A DNA stretch of 64,000 nt from Cephalotus follicularis (lineage: Eukaryota > Streptophyta > Magnoliopsida > Oxalidales > Cephalotaceae): the NCBI GenBank assembly GCA_001972305.1, contig BDDD01001496.1:186001-250000 (forward strand), given 5' to 3'. Below are positions 11,457 to 21,800 of the stretch, one piece after another (within the stretch, counting starts at the first letter, position 1; every line of letters begins with the position of its first letter). The translations under genes were made by a program, and so were the position numbers. The notes below the pieces were generated by a model. It saw only the letters and a list, made by a program, of their open reading frames with translations, made no database searches and had not been told where the DNA came from.

Positions 11457-11791
11457 ATAGATGCTTTTGGAAATTGTGAGTGTTTTGGCCCCCGTCAAGG
11501 CTTGCCTTTTCTAGGGACATCTATGTGAGTTGAACATGCAGATGAATTGTGCATGTGAATGTTTTGGCCCCTGTCAAGATTCACATTCATTGATTCATTT
11601 TGTGTTGGATGGTTGGTTAAACTTGACTAGAATACATATGGCGTTTTGGCCTCCGTCAAGGTCATATGTAGACTAGAAGCAAAATCTATGATCGGGAATC
11701 ATGCTATTGTATGGTTGGCAAGAGTTTGCCTAACTACAAGATTCAATATAGCGTTTTGACCCCCGTCAAGGTTATATTGAATATGTTGTAG
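11457..11791 (+). other. Four-hairpin array with a conserved C-rich loop in the E2 leader
   Basis: Four copies of an 18-nt core, GTTTTGGCCCCCGTCAAG or close variants, at 11482-11499, 11561-11578, 11643-11660 and 11753-11770. In each, TTGRC pairs with GTCAA around a loop of CCCC, CCCT, CTCC or CCCC. The flanks of each copy also pair, with different sequences. Copy 2 has ATGTGAAT/ATTCACAT. Copy 3 has TACATATGGC/GTCATATGTA. Copy 4 has TTCAATATAGC/GTTATATTGAA plus CTACAA/TTGTAG. Copy 1 has ATAGATG/CATCTAT at 11457-11463 and 11518-11524. Confidence 0.8.
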
Positions 11792-12003
11792 GACAGCGAT
11801 CCCCACTCGAAAATGAGATCCATGAGACTTGGATTGTTGTTTCTCATCTCCCATAATATTTGAGGGTTATGGGATTCGTGTAAAACAGTGGGAGTCTGAG
11901 AGGAAAAACACCTAAAAGATTAAAGACCAAATCTTTATGGTTATAAACATTTAAATTGAATTTATCTGAATATTATCTTTATTTTATATCTGCAGAAATC
12001 GCA

Positions 12004-12900
12004 ATGACAAACCCTTTCACTGTAATTCTTGAGAAGAATCAGTTGACATGTCCAAATTATGTGGACTGGCTACGGAATGTCAAAATAGTTTTGAATTCTG
12101 AGGACATAGATTATGTCCTAGAGGTCCCTATGCCAGCACTGCCTGCTGAAAATGCCTCAACCGAAGATCATGCCATTTATAAGAAATGGGTGGCTGATGA
12201 AAAGAAAGTCAGAAGCTACCTCATGACATCGATGAGCAATGCCCTACAAGTTCAGCATGAATCGATGCGAGATTCTAGGGAAGATCTCCTACATCTCTGC
12301 GAGTTATACGAATAGACTAGTAGGAATGCTCGGTTCTAGCACACTGCTGAGCTATATGGCACTAAAATGGCTGAAGGATCTTCTGTTAATGATCATGTGC
12401 TTAATATGATCAATGTGATTGAACGTCTTGCTGCTCTTAGCATCATTCAGGATGCTGAATTAAGCGCAGATTTGATCTTTCATTCGCTTCCACCTTCCTT
12501 CTCTAGTTTCATCACCAATTTTAACATGAATAGGATATCAGCTACTCTGCATGATCTTCTAAACATGCTGAGGGAAGCCCAAGTGAACATGAATAAGGGC
12601 AAGGTGCTAGTCATGATGGTAGGATCGTCTCGTAGGCCCAAGAGGAAGGGCAAGTCCAACCTTGAGAAGGGGAAGACTAAAAATGGGACGATACCACCAC
12701 GATCGACATCTTTCAAACCAGCAAAAGCCAGACCACATAATCAGACAATCCAGCAAGCTGTTGCTGCGCCGGACACTATCGCAAGAGTTGCACCTACTGA
12801 GGCGTCTACCTCAGATGCTCTTGCTAAAGGACCGTGCTTCCACTGTGGGAAGCCATGACATTGGAAAAAGAACTGTATGACATTCCTTAGATCAATTGGC
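12004..12900 (+). pseudogene. gag: E2 gag (broken)
   Basis: Copia gag. The ATG at 12004 opens MTNPFTVILEKNQLTCPNY, the usual gag start of this clade, although an open frame extends back to 11956. A stop at 12313 is followed by an in-phase continuation through a basic linker to the zinc knuckle, CFHCGKP then a stop at 12856, then HWKKNC. The stop replaces the glycine of the CCHC box. The C-rich hairpin array and a CTGCAG acceptor-like tract lie directly upstream. Confidence 0.88.
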
Positions 12901-12930
12901 AAAGGTATGCCCTATTTGTCTTATATATAG

Positions 12931-13308
12931 GTGAATATGAATATTTCTGATTTATCTTCCTGCATTTTAGACAGCGGATGTGATGCTCACATATGTTCTA
13001 ATTTACAGGCCCTCACGGACAGAAGAAACCTTGAGAAGGGTGAGGGAGATCTACGGCTTGCAGATGGTTCCATTGTTGAAGCCGTAGCTATAGGATCAGT
13101 TTATATTTTGTTGCCTTCGGGCCAGAGTTTAGAACTCAAACGTTGTGTTTATTCGCCTCACATTTTGCGTAATATATTTCATGTTAATTTGAAAGACAAG
13201 TGTTGTTCGATTTTATTTTATAATATGATTTATGCAAAATGTTTCCTTCACGATGGATTATATATATTGAGTAAACATGAGACTGTTTTCAATATGCAAA
13301 AAAGATAA
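12931..13308 (+). pseudogene. E2 protease
   Basis: Aspartic protease of the copia polyprotein. ILDSGCDAHICSNL carries the active-site Asp and matches the corresponding E1 block. The frame is open for 125 residues but separated from gag by a stop, and it shifts into the integrase frame near 13290. Placement between zinc knuckle and pre-integrase finger fits. Confidence 0.83.
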
Positions 13309-14225
13309 TAAAAGAAGGAGAGATGAAGTTAATCAATCCTACCTATGGCATTGCAAACTTGGTCATATAAGTGAGAAAGGAGTACGCAGGTTGATTTCTG
13401 ATGGATATTTTGATTTTTCAACATATCAACCGTTTCCAACTTGTGAACCCTGTCTTAAAGATAAAATGACAAAATCTCCCTTCACAGGAGAAAAGGAAAG
13501 GACCCCAGAACTCCTTGGTCTAGTACATACTGATGTATGTGGACCAATGACAATTGATGCCCGAGGTGGATATTCCTACTTTATAACCTTTACGGATAAT
13601 CATTCTCGTTTCGGTTATTTGTACCTTATGCGTCACAAATCTAAAGCCTTTGAAAAGTTAAAAGAATTCATACATGAAATAGAAAAACATAATGGTAAAA
13701 GTCTAAAGACTCTTCGATCAGATCGAGGTGGTGAGTATGTCTCCACAGAGTTTTTAACTTATCTCAAAGATAATGGGATTATCTCTCAGTGGACCCCTCC
13801 GGGAACACCACAACATAATGGTGTGTCTGAAATGAGAAATCGTACCTTACTTGACATGGTATGTAGCATGATGAGTGATGCTGGACTTCCACTGTCTTTC
13901 TGGGGTTATTCTTTAGAGACTGATGTTCTCTTATTGAACAGGACTCCAACGAAATCTGCTCCCAAGACCCCATATGAGATATGGAATGGGAAGAAACCCA
14001 ATCTTAGTTACCTAAGAATATGGGGCTGCTCTGCATATGTCAAGCAGGCAGCAGCAGATAAATTGGAATCTAGGTCCATTAAATGTAAACTTGTGGGATA
14101 TCTTAAAGAAACACGAGGATATTATTTCTATTATCTACCTGACAACAAAGTGTTTGTAGCTAGACATGCTACTTTTCTTGAGAAGGACTTCCTTTTGGAA
14201 GACACTAATGGGAGTATGATAGAAT
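13277..14225 (+). pseudogene. E2 integrase, cut by the insertion at 14226
   Basis: Open for over 300 residues, the best preserved integrase here. The finger is WHCKLGH ... CEPC; the core has HTDVCGPM, FTDNHSRFGY, SDRGGEY and TPQHNGVSE, so acidic residues of the D,D-35-E triad can be seen. The C-terminal part ends where the AGAAT duplication (14221-14225) and a foreign TGTTGAAACCC start. The annotated frame then reads into the inserted LTR and stops at 14264. After the second duplication copy (20053-20057) the reading frame resumes in phase. Confidence 0.9.
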
Positions 14226-14870
14226 TGTTGAAACCCGGGAGAGGTTCCGGTCAATTTTGGGTCTAGGATGCAAGTGTGTATAATTTTAATTTTTCAAAAA
14301 CACCAAGACACAAAGTCAAGGTTACACTTACATCTTACTACCATAATCTATGCACCTAGGATCTCCGTTTAATATTCAATCGAACAAAACGAAAAGTCAA
14401 GCATACATCCACTTAACCGAAACCAATTCGGTAAATAACAAAAAAACATAAGATTAGGAACCATACCAACGTTGGCGGCTCCATCACTTTGCTGCTACAC
14501 GCTTGCCGAAGCAATTTCCGGTTACCGGCTCTACTGCCGGTTTCCGGCCAGTGCACGAAAAAATCAACCAAGACACCAACGGACTCCAAAAAATCCGCTC
14601 CCCATTTCTGACGGAGACGCGCCGAGAAGCGCTCCGGAACACGAAGAACAGCGGCGGTGACTCACTGAGTTCAGACTCAGTACGACTCGGTCAACACGTC
14701 ATTGACCGACGGCGACATATGTGGACGTCAACACCCCAATAAACTCACTAGTGGCCAAGAATCGCCGTGACTCGGGCTGAAACACCAAGTCACGACGCAC
14801 GGTGAGTCGATTCGGCATAGTCGACTGTTCACTGTTAAAAGAATGTTTTAAAATTTATAGCCGCAAGTGC
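14226..14870 (-). repeat. Left part of the inserted LTR (non-coding)
   Basis: No supported gene. GC-rich patch at 14480-14720 with repeated CCGG-type words. The sequence from about 14850 (CCGCAAGTGCACGG) is a phrase I associate with plant retroelement spacers, and it probably already belongs to the nested element. The border between the two is uncertain. Confidence 0.45.
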
Positions 14871-14964
14871 ACGGATCATGCAGTAACGGGTCGAACACAG
14901 GGAAACGTAAACTAGTTATAATTTATCCAACCTAGGCGAAATATACCAAATTTGAGATAAACTA

Positions 14965-17244
14965 TTAAAAACTACTCCTAATTATGCCAAAATAATAAAA
15001 TAATTGAAAACACGAACAAGAATAATCACGGACTACCAACCAATCACACACATGGTCCATACGAATGCACACCCTCCATCCTAATTGATCTTTAGTAAGA
15101 AAAAAGTTGTTTTCAAGGATGATGTGAGGGTGGGATGGCGTGCTAAGCTTGTGCGTGAAATGGGACAGATCATCCCATTGAACTTCCAAAATCGAATCAA
15201 CGTCCCCATCGTCCAACCAACTTAATATCTCCTTTTGTGTGGCCTCCAATTCCACGAACTCTCTCAAGCATTCCAAGAAGTTGTTCTCAAAGTCTTCGTC
15301 AAAGTACGTTTGGTCAGGCATGGCAATTTTGTGAGTGTAATGGGATAGATGATCCCATTCACTATCCGATGTTGGCTCATTGAGCTTACTTTCTAACCAT
15401 GCTAAAGCCTCCTCGTTTTCTAGCCACATCAATCTATTTCTTTGTTTAACTTCCTCTATCTCGAATTTCCTCTTGAAATTGCGATCAAAGTCGATATTAA
15501 AATACGAATTAATGGTATCAGGAATCGAGCGAATCACGTAGACATCATCAAAGTCAGATTGATGCTTTCCCAAATGAAAAATGTTAAAGTCCATCGACGA
15601 CTTTCCAAAACTCAACTTCATGAGACCATTTCGGCAATTGATCAATGCATTACTTGTGACCAAGAATGGTCTACCAAGGATAACTGGGATTTGGTCTTTT
15701 ATGTTCTCAACAGGTTGGGTATCTAATACGACAAAGTCGACAGGAAAGAAAAACTCACAAACTTTTATCAAAACATCCTCAATTTTCCCTCTTGGTACCT
15801 TTACCGACCTATCAGCTAATTGCAAAGTCGTATTGGTCGGGAGCAACTTTCCTAAACCTAGTTGCTCAAAAACTTCCGAAGGTAACAAATTCACACTTGC
15901 TCCTAAATCGAGCAAGGCATGATCGATTTTGGTGTTACCAATAACACAAGGGCAGCCAGGATCTTTGTATTTTGGAATCTTTGGTTGCGAGATGATCGCA
16001 GTGATATTGGCTGCCAAGAAAGCCTTTTTCGGAGTCTGAAGGATCCTCTTTTTCATGCATAAGTCTTTTAGGACTTTTGTGTAAGAGGGCACCTGCTCAA
16101 TAGCTTCAAGCAATGGGATATTGATTTGAACTTGTTTGAATGTATTGATGATCTTTTCCATTGTTGGGGCTTTCTTATTTTTCTCTAATCTCTTCGGAAA
16201 AGGATCTGGGGGATCAAATGAACGCTTCGGTATTTCCATTAATTGTTCCTTTTTCTCTTCTTCTTTCTCTTCCCTAACTTCTTCTTGCACTTCTAAATTT
16301 GTTGGTTGCACAAAGGAGTCAACAAACTGTTCTTTTGATTTATCATGCGCAAATGACTCAACCAACTCTTCGCTCAAATTTTCTGTTTTATCCGCTGGTT
16401 GGTACTCACTTCCACTTCGCAAGGCAAATGCTTGGTCAGATGGGCCGGAAGAAGATGAGCATTGCGGATTAGATTGCGGTTGGATACGATCGGGCTGAAT
16501 CATATTCGTCCTAGGATTCGGTTCGAGTTGGGAAGGCATTTTCCCTTTTGCTCTTGTATGCACCGCAGATGCTAGCTGAGAGAGTTGCTTTTCTAGGTTA
16601 TGCTGACTAGTCATCACAGTGCTCATAAGAAGTTCCATGCTCTTTTCTAAAGATGAAATCCTAGACGTATCTTCCTTTTGGTTCAACAATCCAGGTGATT
16701 GTTGATTTTGGAATTGATTTTGCGGTGGGAAGGATGGTTGGACATTGTTTGAATTCGGGGAAAACCTTTGATATGTCTGCTGTGGAGTAGACTGGCTAGA
16801 AAAGTTCAAAGGTTGTCCCAAAAAGTGTGCAGGTGGGGCACCAACGCTAGAAGGCTGCCCCGAAAAACTAGATTATCCTCGCATGTTTTGCCCTTGACTC
16901 CATGAGAAGTTTGAATGATTTCGCCAACCCGGATTGTAAGTATTACTATACGGGTTGTATTGGTTCATAGCAGACACATTCTCAGGAGTATATTGATTTT
17001 CAAAGTAGCTTTGGCATTCGTCGATCACATGACTCGGTGACTGGCACCAAGAACACATAGGGGTACTTTGATTGATTTGATTAACTTGTGTGGAACCCCT
17101 AAGCAGCGACTCTAATCTAGTCACGAGACTGTCTAACTGTGCCTCTTTAGCCAGACAAGACGTATGAGTAGTCATGCTAGGTCTATACGAAGTGTGTTCG
17201 TTGCGACAAATCGTATGAGTAGACTCCGTTGAATTAAGCTCCAT
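14965..17244 (-). pseudogene. Gypsy-type gag-protease of a non-autonomous element
   Basis: Read from 17244 to 14965. The first frame (123 residues) has a CSWCQSPSHVIDEC zinc knuckle; after a stop near 16873 a 618-residue frame follows. That frame holds Gln/Asn-rich and acidic Lys/Glu stretches, then a protease with LLDLGASVNLLP and ILGRPFL, wording typical of Athila/Tat-type gypsy proteases (the usual D-S/T-G triad reads DLG here). Beyond it lies an acidic tail and no RT, RNase H or integrase. Upstream are a TATA-like box and a GTCGAC island. It looks like a gag-protease-only element that would depend on a partner for polymerase. Confidence 0.8.
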
Positions 17245-17520
17245 TTATTCACCAACTTTAAGCTTCGCCGACAAGATGAGTGTGGATTTTAATCAGACAA
17301 ACAAAGTATGTGCGAAGGCAGAAATATTGAAGAACAAATAAATATTCAAGGATTTTTATTTGATGGAATTGAAACAATAACAATCTAGGCTTTGTTCTAA
17401 CCCAAAACCTTGAAAAACTAGCTACTAAGCATAATGAAAACTAGACTAATGAGAGAAGGAGAACTAGGGTTTGTACCACCCTCTCTACTCTACACATTCT
17501 TTTTGGCCGGCCATACATTG

Positions 17521-17528
17521 TTTATATA
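17521..17528 (-). promoter_or_regulatory. TATA-like box before the gag-protease gene
   Basis: The minus strand reads TATATAAA here, about 280 nt upstream of the gag ATG at 17244. An AAACCCTAGTTCTCC-type leader follows (about 17459-17475). Spacing suits a promoter and 5' leader. This is inference. Confidence 0.4.
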
Positions 17529-17617
17529 CTACTAAGTTGATCAAAAACGGAATAAAAGTAATCCTAGTTACAAAATATGGCAAAAATCTGAACTTTCAAT
17601 TTCTACTGCAGAGGAAG

Positions 17618-18006
17618 ACGTCGACTTCTTCTTGAAAGGCGTCGACTTCTTTGTGTAAAAATCGCGACTTTGCTGAGATGCGAGAGAAAGGCATTGACTT
17701 CTTCTTGAAAGGCGTCGACGTCTTTTGGTCAAAAGTTACAGGACAATTTTGCTAAAAGACATCGATGTAAATGTTAAAAAACGTCGATCTGCATGAAAGG
17801 CGTCGACTTCTTCTTTAAAGACGTCGACTTCTTTTTCATAGCTCCTTTGAAGATTGTTGTGTTGCCCAGAAAAGACGTCGACTTCATCTGGAAAGGCGTC
17901 GACGTAATTCTATAAACCCAGAAAAGACATTGACTCGTATGAAAGGCATCGATGCATTTTGATGAAACAAGCAAAGGAGTCGACTTCTTCTTGAAAGACG
18001 TCGACT
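17618..18006 (-). repeat. GTCGAC island upstream of the gag-protease promoter
   Basis: Nine exact GTCGAC in under 400 bp (17620, 17641, 17714, 17802, 17823, 17877, 17898, 17979, 18000), mostly in the phrase AAAGRCGTCGACTTCTT. They often come as pairs 21 nt apart joined by TTCTTGAAAGGC-like linkers. Unlike in E1 and E2, the island lies upstream of the putative TATA box. Confidence 0.8.
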
Positions 18007-18739
18007 TCTTTGCCCTGTTTTCTGCAGAATTTGGCATTTCTTCAATCTTTACACTTTTAACTCCAAATTTGCACACTTTTGGATAGGATTCTTGCACTTT
18101 GGTGACTAAACACTTGTACCTGAAAATCATTAAAACACAACCAAAGTAGTCCATTCTAAGCATAAAAATATAACAAATATATCATTAAAAATCACACATT
18201 TTTATGCTAAACATCGACTTAACAAAACGAATCTGGCCACAAATGCACAGGAAAAGGCCGAGAAAAGCCTAAACTAGGGTCAGGGTGGGTAAAACCAAAG
18301 CTTGGCTCCACCTACGGTGACTGTCGGCGGCGGAAGAGACGCCGACAATGGGAAGATGCAAAAATGTGTCTCGGCGAAAACAGAGAGAGAGAAGAGAAAA
18401 AAGGGAGAGCAGAGAGAGAGAGGCTTACCGTGGATGGAAGGCCGCCTTTTTCCCCAGTCACTGACACCAGCGGTGTCAACTTCTCCGGCCGAAAGCGCCG
18501 TCCAGGTGCTGGCGCACGCAACGCATGCGTTTCTCCCCTGTTCTGGCGTTCCCGTACACAGAAAGAAGAATAGGGAGACTTAATGAAAACTCAGCCATTT
18601 TTCTCCTTTACTATAACATTAAGAAATATTTCTCTCTTGTTTTAAATATGTGCACCCCGCACAAGGTATGTTAAACATACTCCTACTGTGGTTTCTTTTA
18701 ATATATCAATTTGACAATACGATGGTAAATTTAAATTAA

Positions 18740-20052
18740 TAAATAAACCACTAATGCCAAATTAATATATACTAGTTAAAACTAGATTTCCTGCCAAGCT
18801 AGCATGTGTGTAGCATGCATCGCTTTTCCAATAATCAGGTGGGACCCGAAAGCTTGGTTTGAATCCGTTACGACTATAAATTTCTCAGAACATTCCAGTA
18901 TTTCTGGTACGACTACCCTAATAGTCCCTGACTATCAGAATGACCCCGGTGTGAATCCCATCACCCCCCGGATCCGTAGAATTAACTACGTCTATAAGTC
19001 GACATCCGGTTAAACCAGTACTTTATCCAGTCAACGACATATGTGTCATGTATCCTATGTCATACTTAGCTCCGACCGCGACCTAGGGTTCGGAATAATG
19101 TCACCCCTAGATAAAGTCGTGATAACTATAAATTTACGTATGCATCAAGACTTTCGGCAAACCTCCCCGGAAACCCCGTTTCCAGTTTGCCTATACCTGA
19201 TCAGGGTTTTATAAGTCTTAACGGACATAAATAATATAGAGTCGATCACCCTTCATGCGGGTGTGACGATCCCTTATTGCGAACTCGCCCATACATCTCA
19301 ATGAAGCTCCCACAATTCCCAAACACAACCCTTTTGCCAGCACTTGGCTAGTGCTGGGGAAGGCGAAAATCAAAGCCAACCAGTTACAACACATTGCATG
19401 CCGGCCGCTCAGGTCTAACAATACAACGTAACTCCACGAATGGTCTACTAGTCACCATAGACTTTACACTACCGAAACTATAGGAATCCTATTGACATAG
19501 GTATGACTTTCCAAATAGGTTTCCTATGGTGGGTCTGTTCAGTCTCATGCTCCTTAGCACGACCCCGCATTATGCATTTGGATTGCATTAGGATAAATCC
19601 AAATGGAAATGAGATAATCCATCATCTACTAAACCCAGGAGCAAGCATAATACGGCAAGTCTTTACGGTTCAACAATTGTCCAAAGAAAGTGAACCTATG
19701 ACTTGGAACGTTCTGTCAGAAGGGAGTAAGGCTCTCATTCTCATAACCTCTCAGGCATGAGATCCAACCCCTCGAACGACAGGGCACTATATGTGTACTC
19801 AGTTGACATGGTGATCAACTGATCCATTGAGATGGTTTGGGATATACGTATAGCGGGTTGCAATTGTTGATTGAATATGCACTATAAAACACAAAAAGGA
19901 ATTCATATTTTATAAATAGAGAGTGTAATATACACACATGCAGCCGCCCCGCTGCTTAAAGAGATATCTCCAGTTAAGGAGTGCATCTTATACATACATA
20001 TATATTTATACAGAGCCACCTCGTGGCATGCAGGGACACTCCTACTCGAATA
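18740..20052 (-). repeat. Inserted Angela-like LTR, 5' two thirds
   Basis: The reverse complement aligns by eye with E1 LTR blocks, for example ATGACTTGGAAC (near 19700), ACCTAGGGTT (near 19083) and GGGACCCGAAAG (18841). Open frames at 18804-19013, 19218-19421 and 19503-19760 are chance frames in this LTR. The stretch 18020-18740 is non-coding and includes a purine-rich AGAGAG run at 18380-18425. Confidence 0.65.
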
Positions 20053-20057
20053 AGAAT

Positions 20058-20448
20058 TAGATGAGCGATCTAAAGAACCACAAGTTAAGGGCCTATCCAA
20101 TCCTGTTCAAATTGATGGTCCTGAAATGTCAGCTACCACAGATACACAACCTTTGCATAAAACTACCAGATTACCTAGGGAACCTGAGAGATACTATGGT
20201 AGTTTTCTCATTGAAGGTACCCGAGAGGTAAATTACATGAATGATGATACGGTAAGCTACAAAGAAGCCATATGCGATATGGGCTCGGAGAAATGGCTTA
20301 AAGCCATGAATTCCAAAATGGAATCCATGTACTCTAATAAAGTTTGGGATTTAGTGGATGCACCCGAAGGGGTTAAACCTTTAGGTTGCAAATGGATTTT
20401 CAAACGAAGGCTTGGAGACGATGGAAAGGTGAAGACATTCAATGCTAG
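20058..20448 (+). pseudogene. E2 integrase-RT linker and N-terminal RT
   Basis: Resumes E2 pol after the insertion. A linker is followed by LPREPERYYGSFLIEG and the RT entry motif GCKWIFKRRLGDDGKVKTF. It is cut at 20448 by the GCTAG duplication and the solo LTR. The frame is open throughout this piece. The remaining RT is at 23094-23890. Confidence 0.88.
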
Positions 20449-20750
20449 TGTAACGCCTGGGATTTTCACACGTTGTAATTTCACGATGTAAATGTACATT
20501 TATTATGGAATTAATAAAATGATGGGTTTCCTGACCTTGACGACGTTTTCTCTTTTGAACAATGTTGTTTTTGGGATAAAAGAAATGTTAAGATTTTGCC
20601 TTAATTTTAAATTTGAGGAAAAAGGCAAAAGCATCGATGCCTTAAACCTATAACCTCGAAGCCCTTCCAACTAATGCGCACGTATTTCAAAATCGCCAAA
20701 ACGACGATGCACAGTATACGCGTCGATGCCTTTCGCGTAAATGTGTAAAG

Positions 20751-20780
20751 ACGTCGACGTGAAGAGAAAGACGTCGACGC
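20751..20780 (+). repeat. GTCGAC pair in the gypsy solo LTR
   Basis: Two copies of AAAGACGTCGACG at 20748-20760 and 20768-20780, 20 nt apart. Weaker variants (CGTCGATGCC at 20721) precede them. Confidence 0.65.
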
Positions 20781-21554
20781 CTTGTGTCGTATTCCTGATG
20801 CACACTAACAGCAGATGGACGTGTCACATGGAGGTCTTTTCATGCCACTTCTCAGGCACATTCACATGCGTTTTATGACGTGTTGATCATGCATCAAGAT
20901 TCCCTGAAGTACCAGCAACAAAAAGGGCCAGATGGGAGGGGACATGTGAGCATGCATGGACTGAGAGGAAGAAGAATGTGACACCTATTGCACCAGGTTG
21001 CATGGGTAAGAGATGAAAAAGAAATGGTGAGTGCATGCAGAGAAGAAAAAAATTCATTTGCATAAACGCCCCCTCCTCTCTCTCTTTCTCTCTCGTCTGT
21101 TAATGAAAGAGAAACACAGTGAGGGAGAGAGAACCAGAAAAGATAGAAAGAGAAAAGCTCAACTTCATTGTTGAGCAAGAGAGAGAGAGCTTGGAGCTTG
21201 GACAACAATTGTTGGAACGAACCAGGGAGCGTTCAAGCCGTATCTGGGAGCTCAAAAGGGACTGCTGAATACTAAAAGGGGTGGACTTTCGGCTTCTAAC
21301 TTGAGGCCAGAGGTAGGGGAAGCCATAATTTTAATTTTGAGCTTAATATTCATGCATGGACAGTGATTTTTGTGCATAGTTTCCATGGTTAATTGAACTA
21401 TTTTTTATCACTGGATCAATGCCATGTTATGCTGGGTATATGATATGTATTTGCATGTTCGTATTCTGGCTTGATTACATGTTGTCTTGCATGTATATGG
21501 ATTGTGTTGGTTACCTTTGTCACATGGTGAGGAAGAAGACAACTGGTGCTCGAA

Positions 21555-21800
21555 ACACGTCGACGCCTTTGGGAAACATCGACGCCTTTGGGTTGTCTGC
21601 ATGGATACTGACGTATTATACGTCGACGCCTAAGGTTCCTACCTTAACGCGTCGACGCCTTAAGAAATACGTTGGTGTTTAAGGTTCCATACCTTAAGCG
21701 TCGACGCGTATAAATTGGACATCGACGTCTTCAAAACAGTGGAAAGCGCTGACGCTAAGGATTTGAGCGTCGACGCTTACGGGACAAAGACATCGATGAC
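21555..21800 (+). repeat. GTCGAC island in the gypsy solo LTR
   Basis: Five exact GTCGAC (21559, 21622, 21651, 21700, 21769) with variants at 21578, 21720 and 21791. They are commonly written CGTCGACGCCTTwrGG and separated by AAGGTTCC-ACCTTAA phrases, which are themselves partly self-complementary. Confidence 0.75.

Larger units (their letters stand above)
14226..20052 (-). mobile_element. Angela-like LTR remnant with nested gag-protease element, inserted in E2
   Basis: Flanked by AGAAT (14221-14225 and 20053-20057). Left end TGTTGAAACCCGGG. The right end, read on the minus strand, starts TATTCGAGTAGGAGTGTCCC, resembling the E1 LTR start with TG changed to TA. From about 18740 to 20052 the reverse complement follows the E1 LTR in order, though diverged. 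The left 600 bp and about 18290-18640 look like the remaining part of the same LTR, so I read this as a solo LTR opened by the gag-protease element at roughly 14870-18290. The inner borders are approximate. Confidence 0.65.

Noticed and set aside
18302-18583. Overlapping frames on both strands as host genes
   Set aside because: GC-rich patch in a degraded LTR; frames in several phases at once point to composition, not coding.
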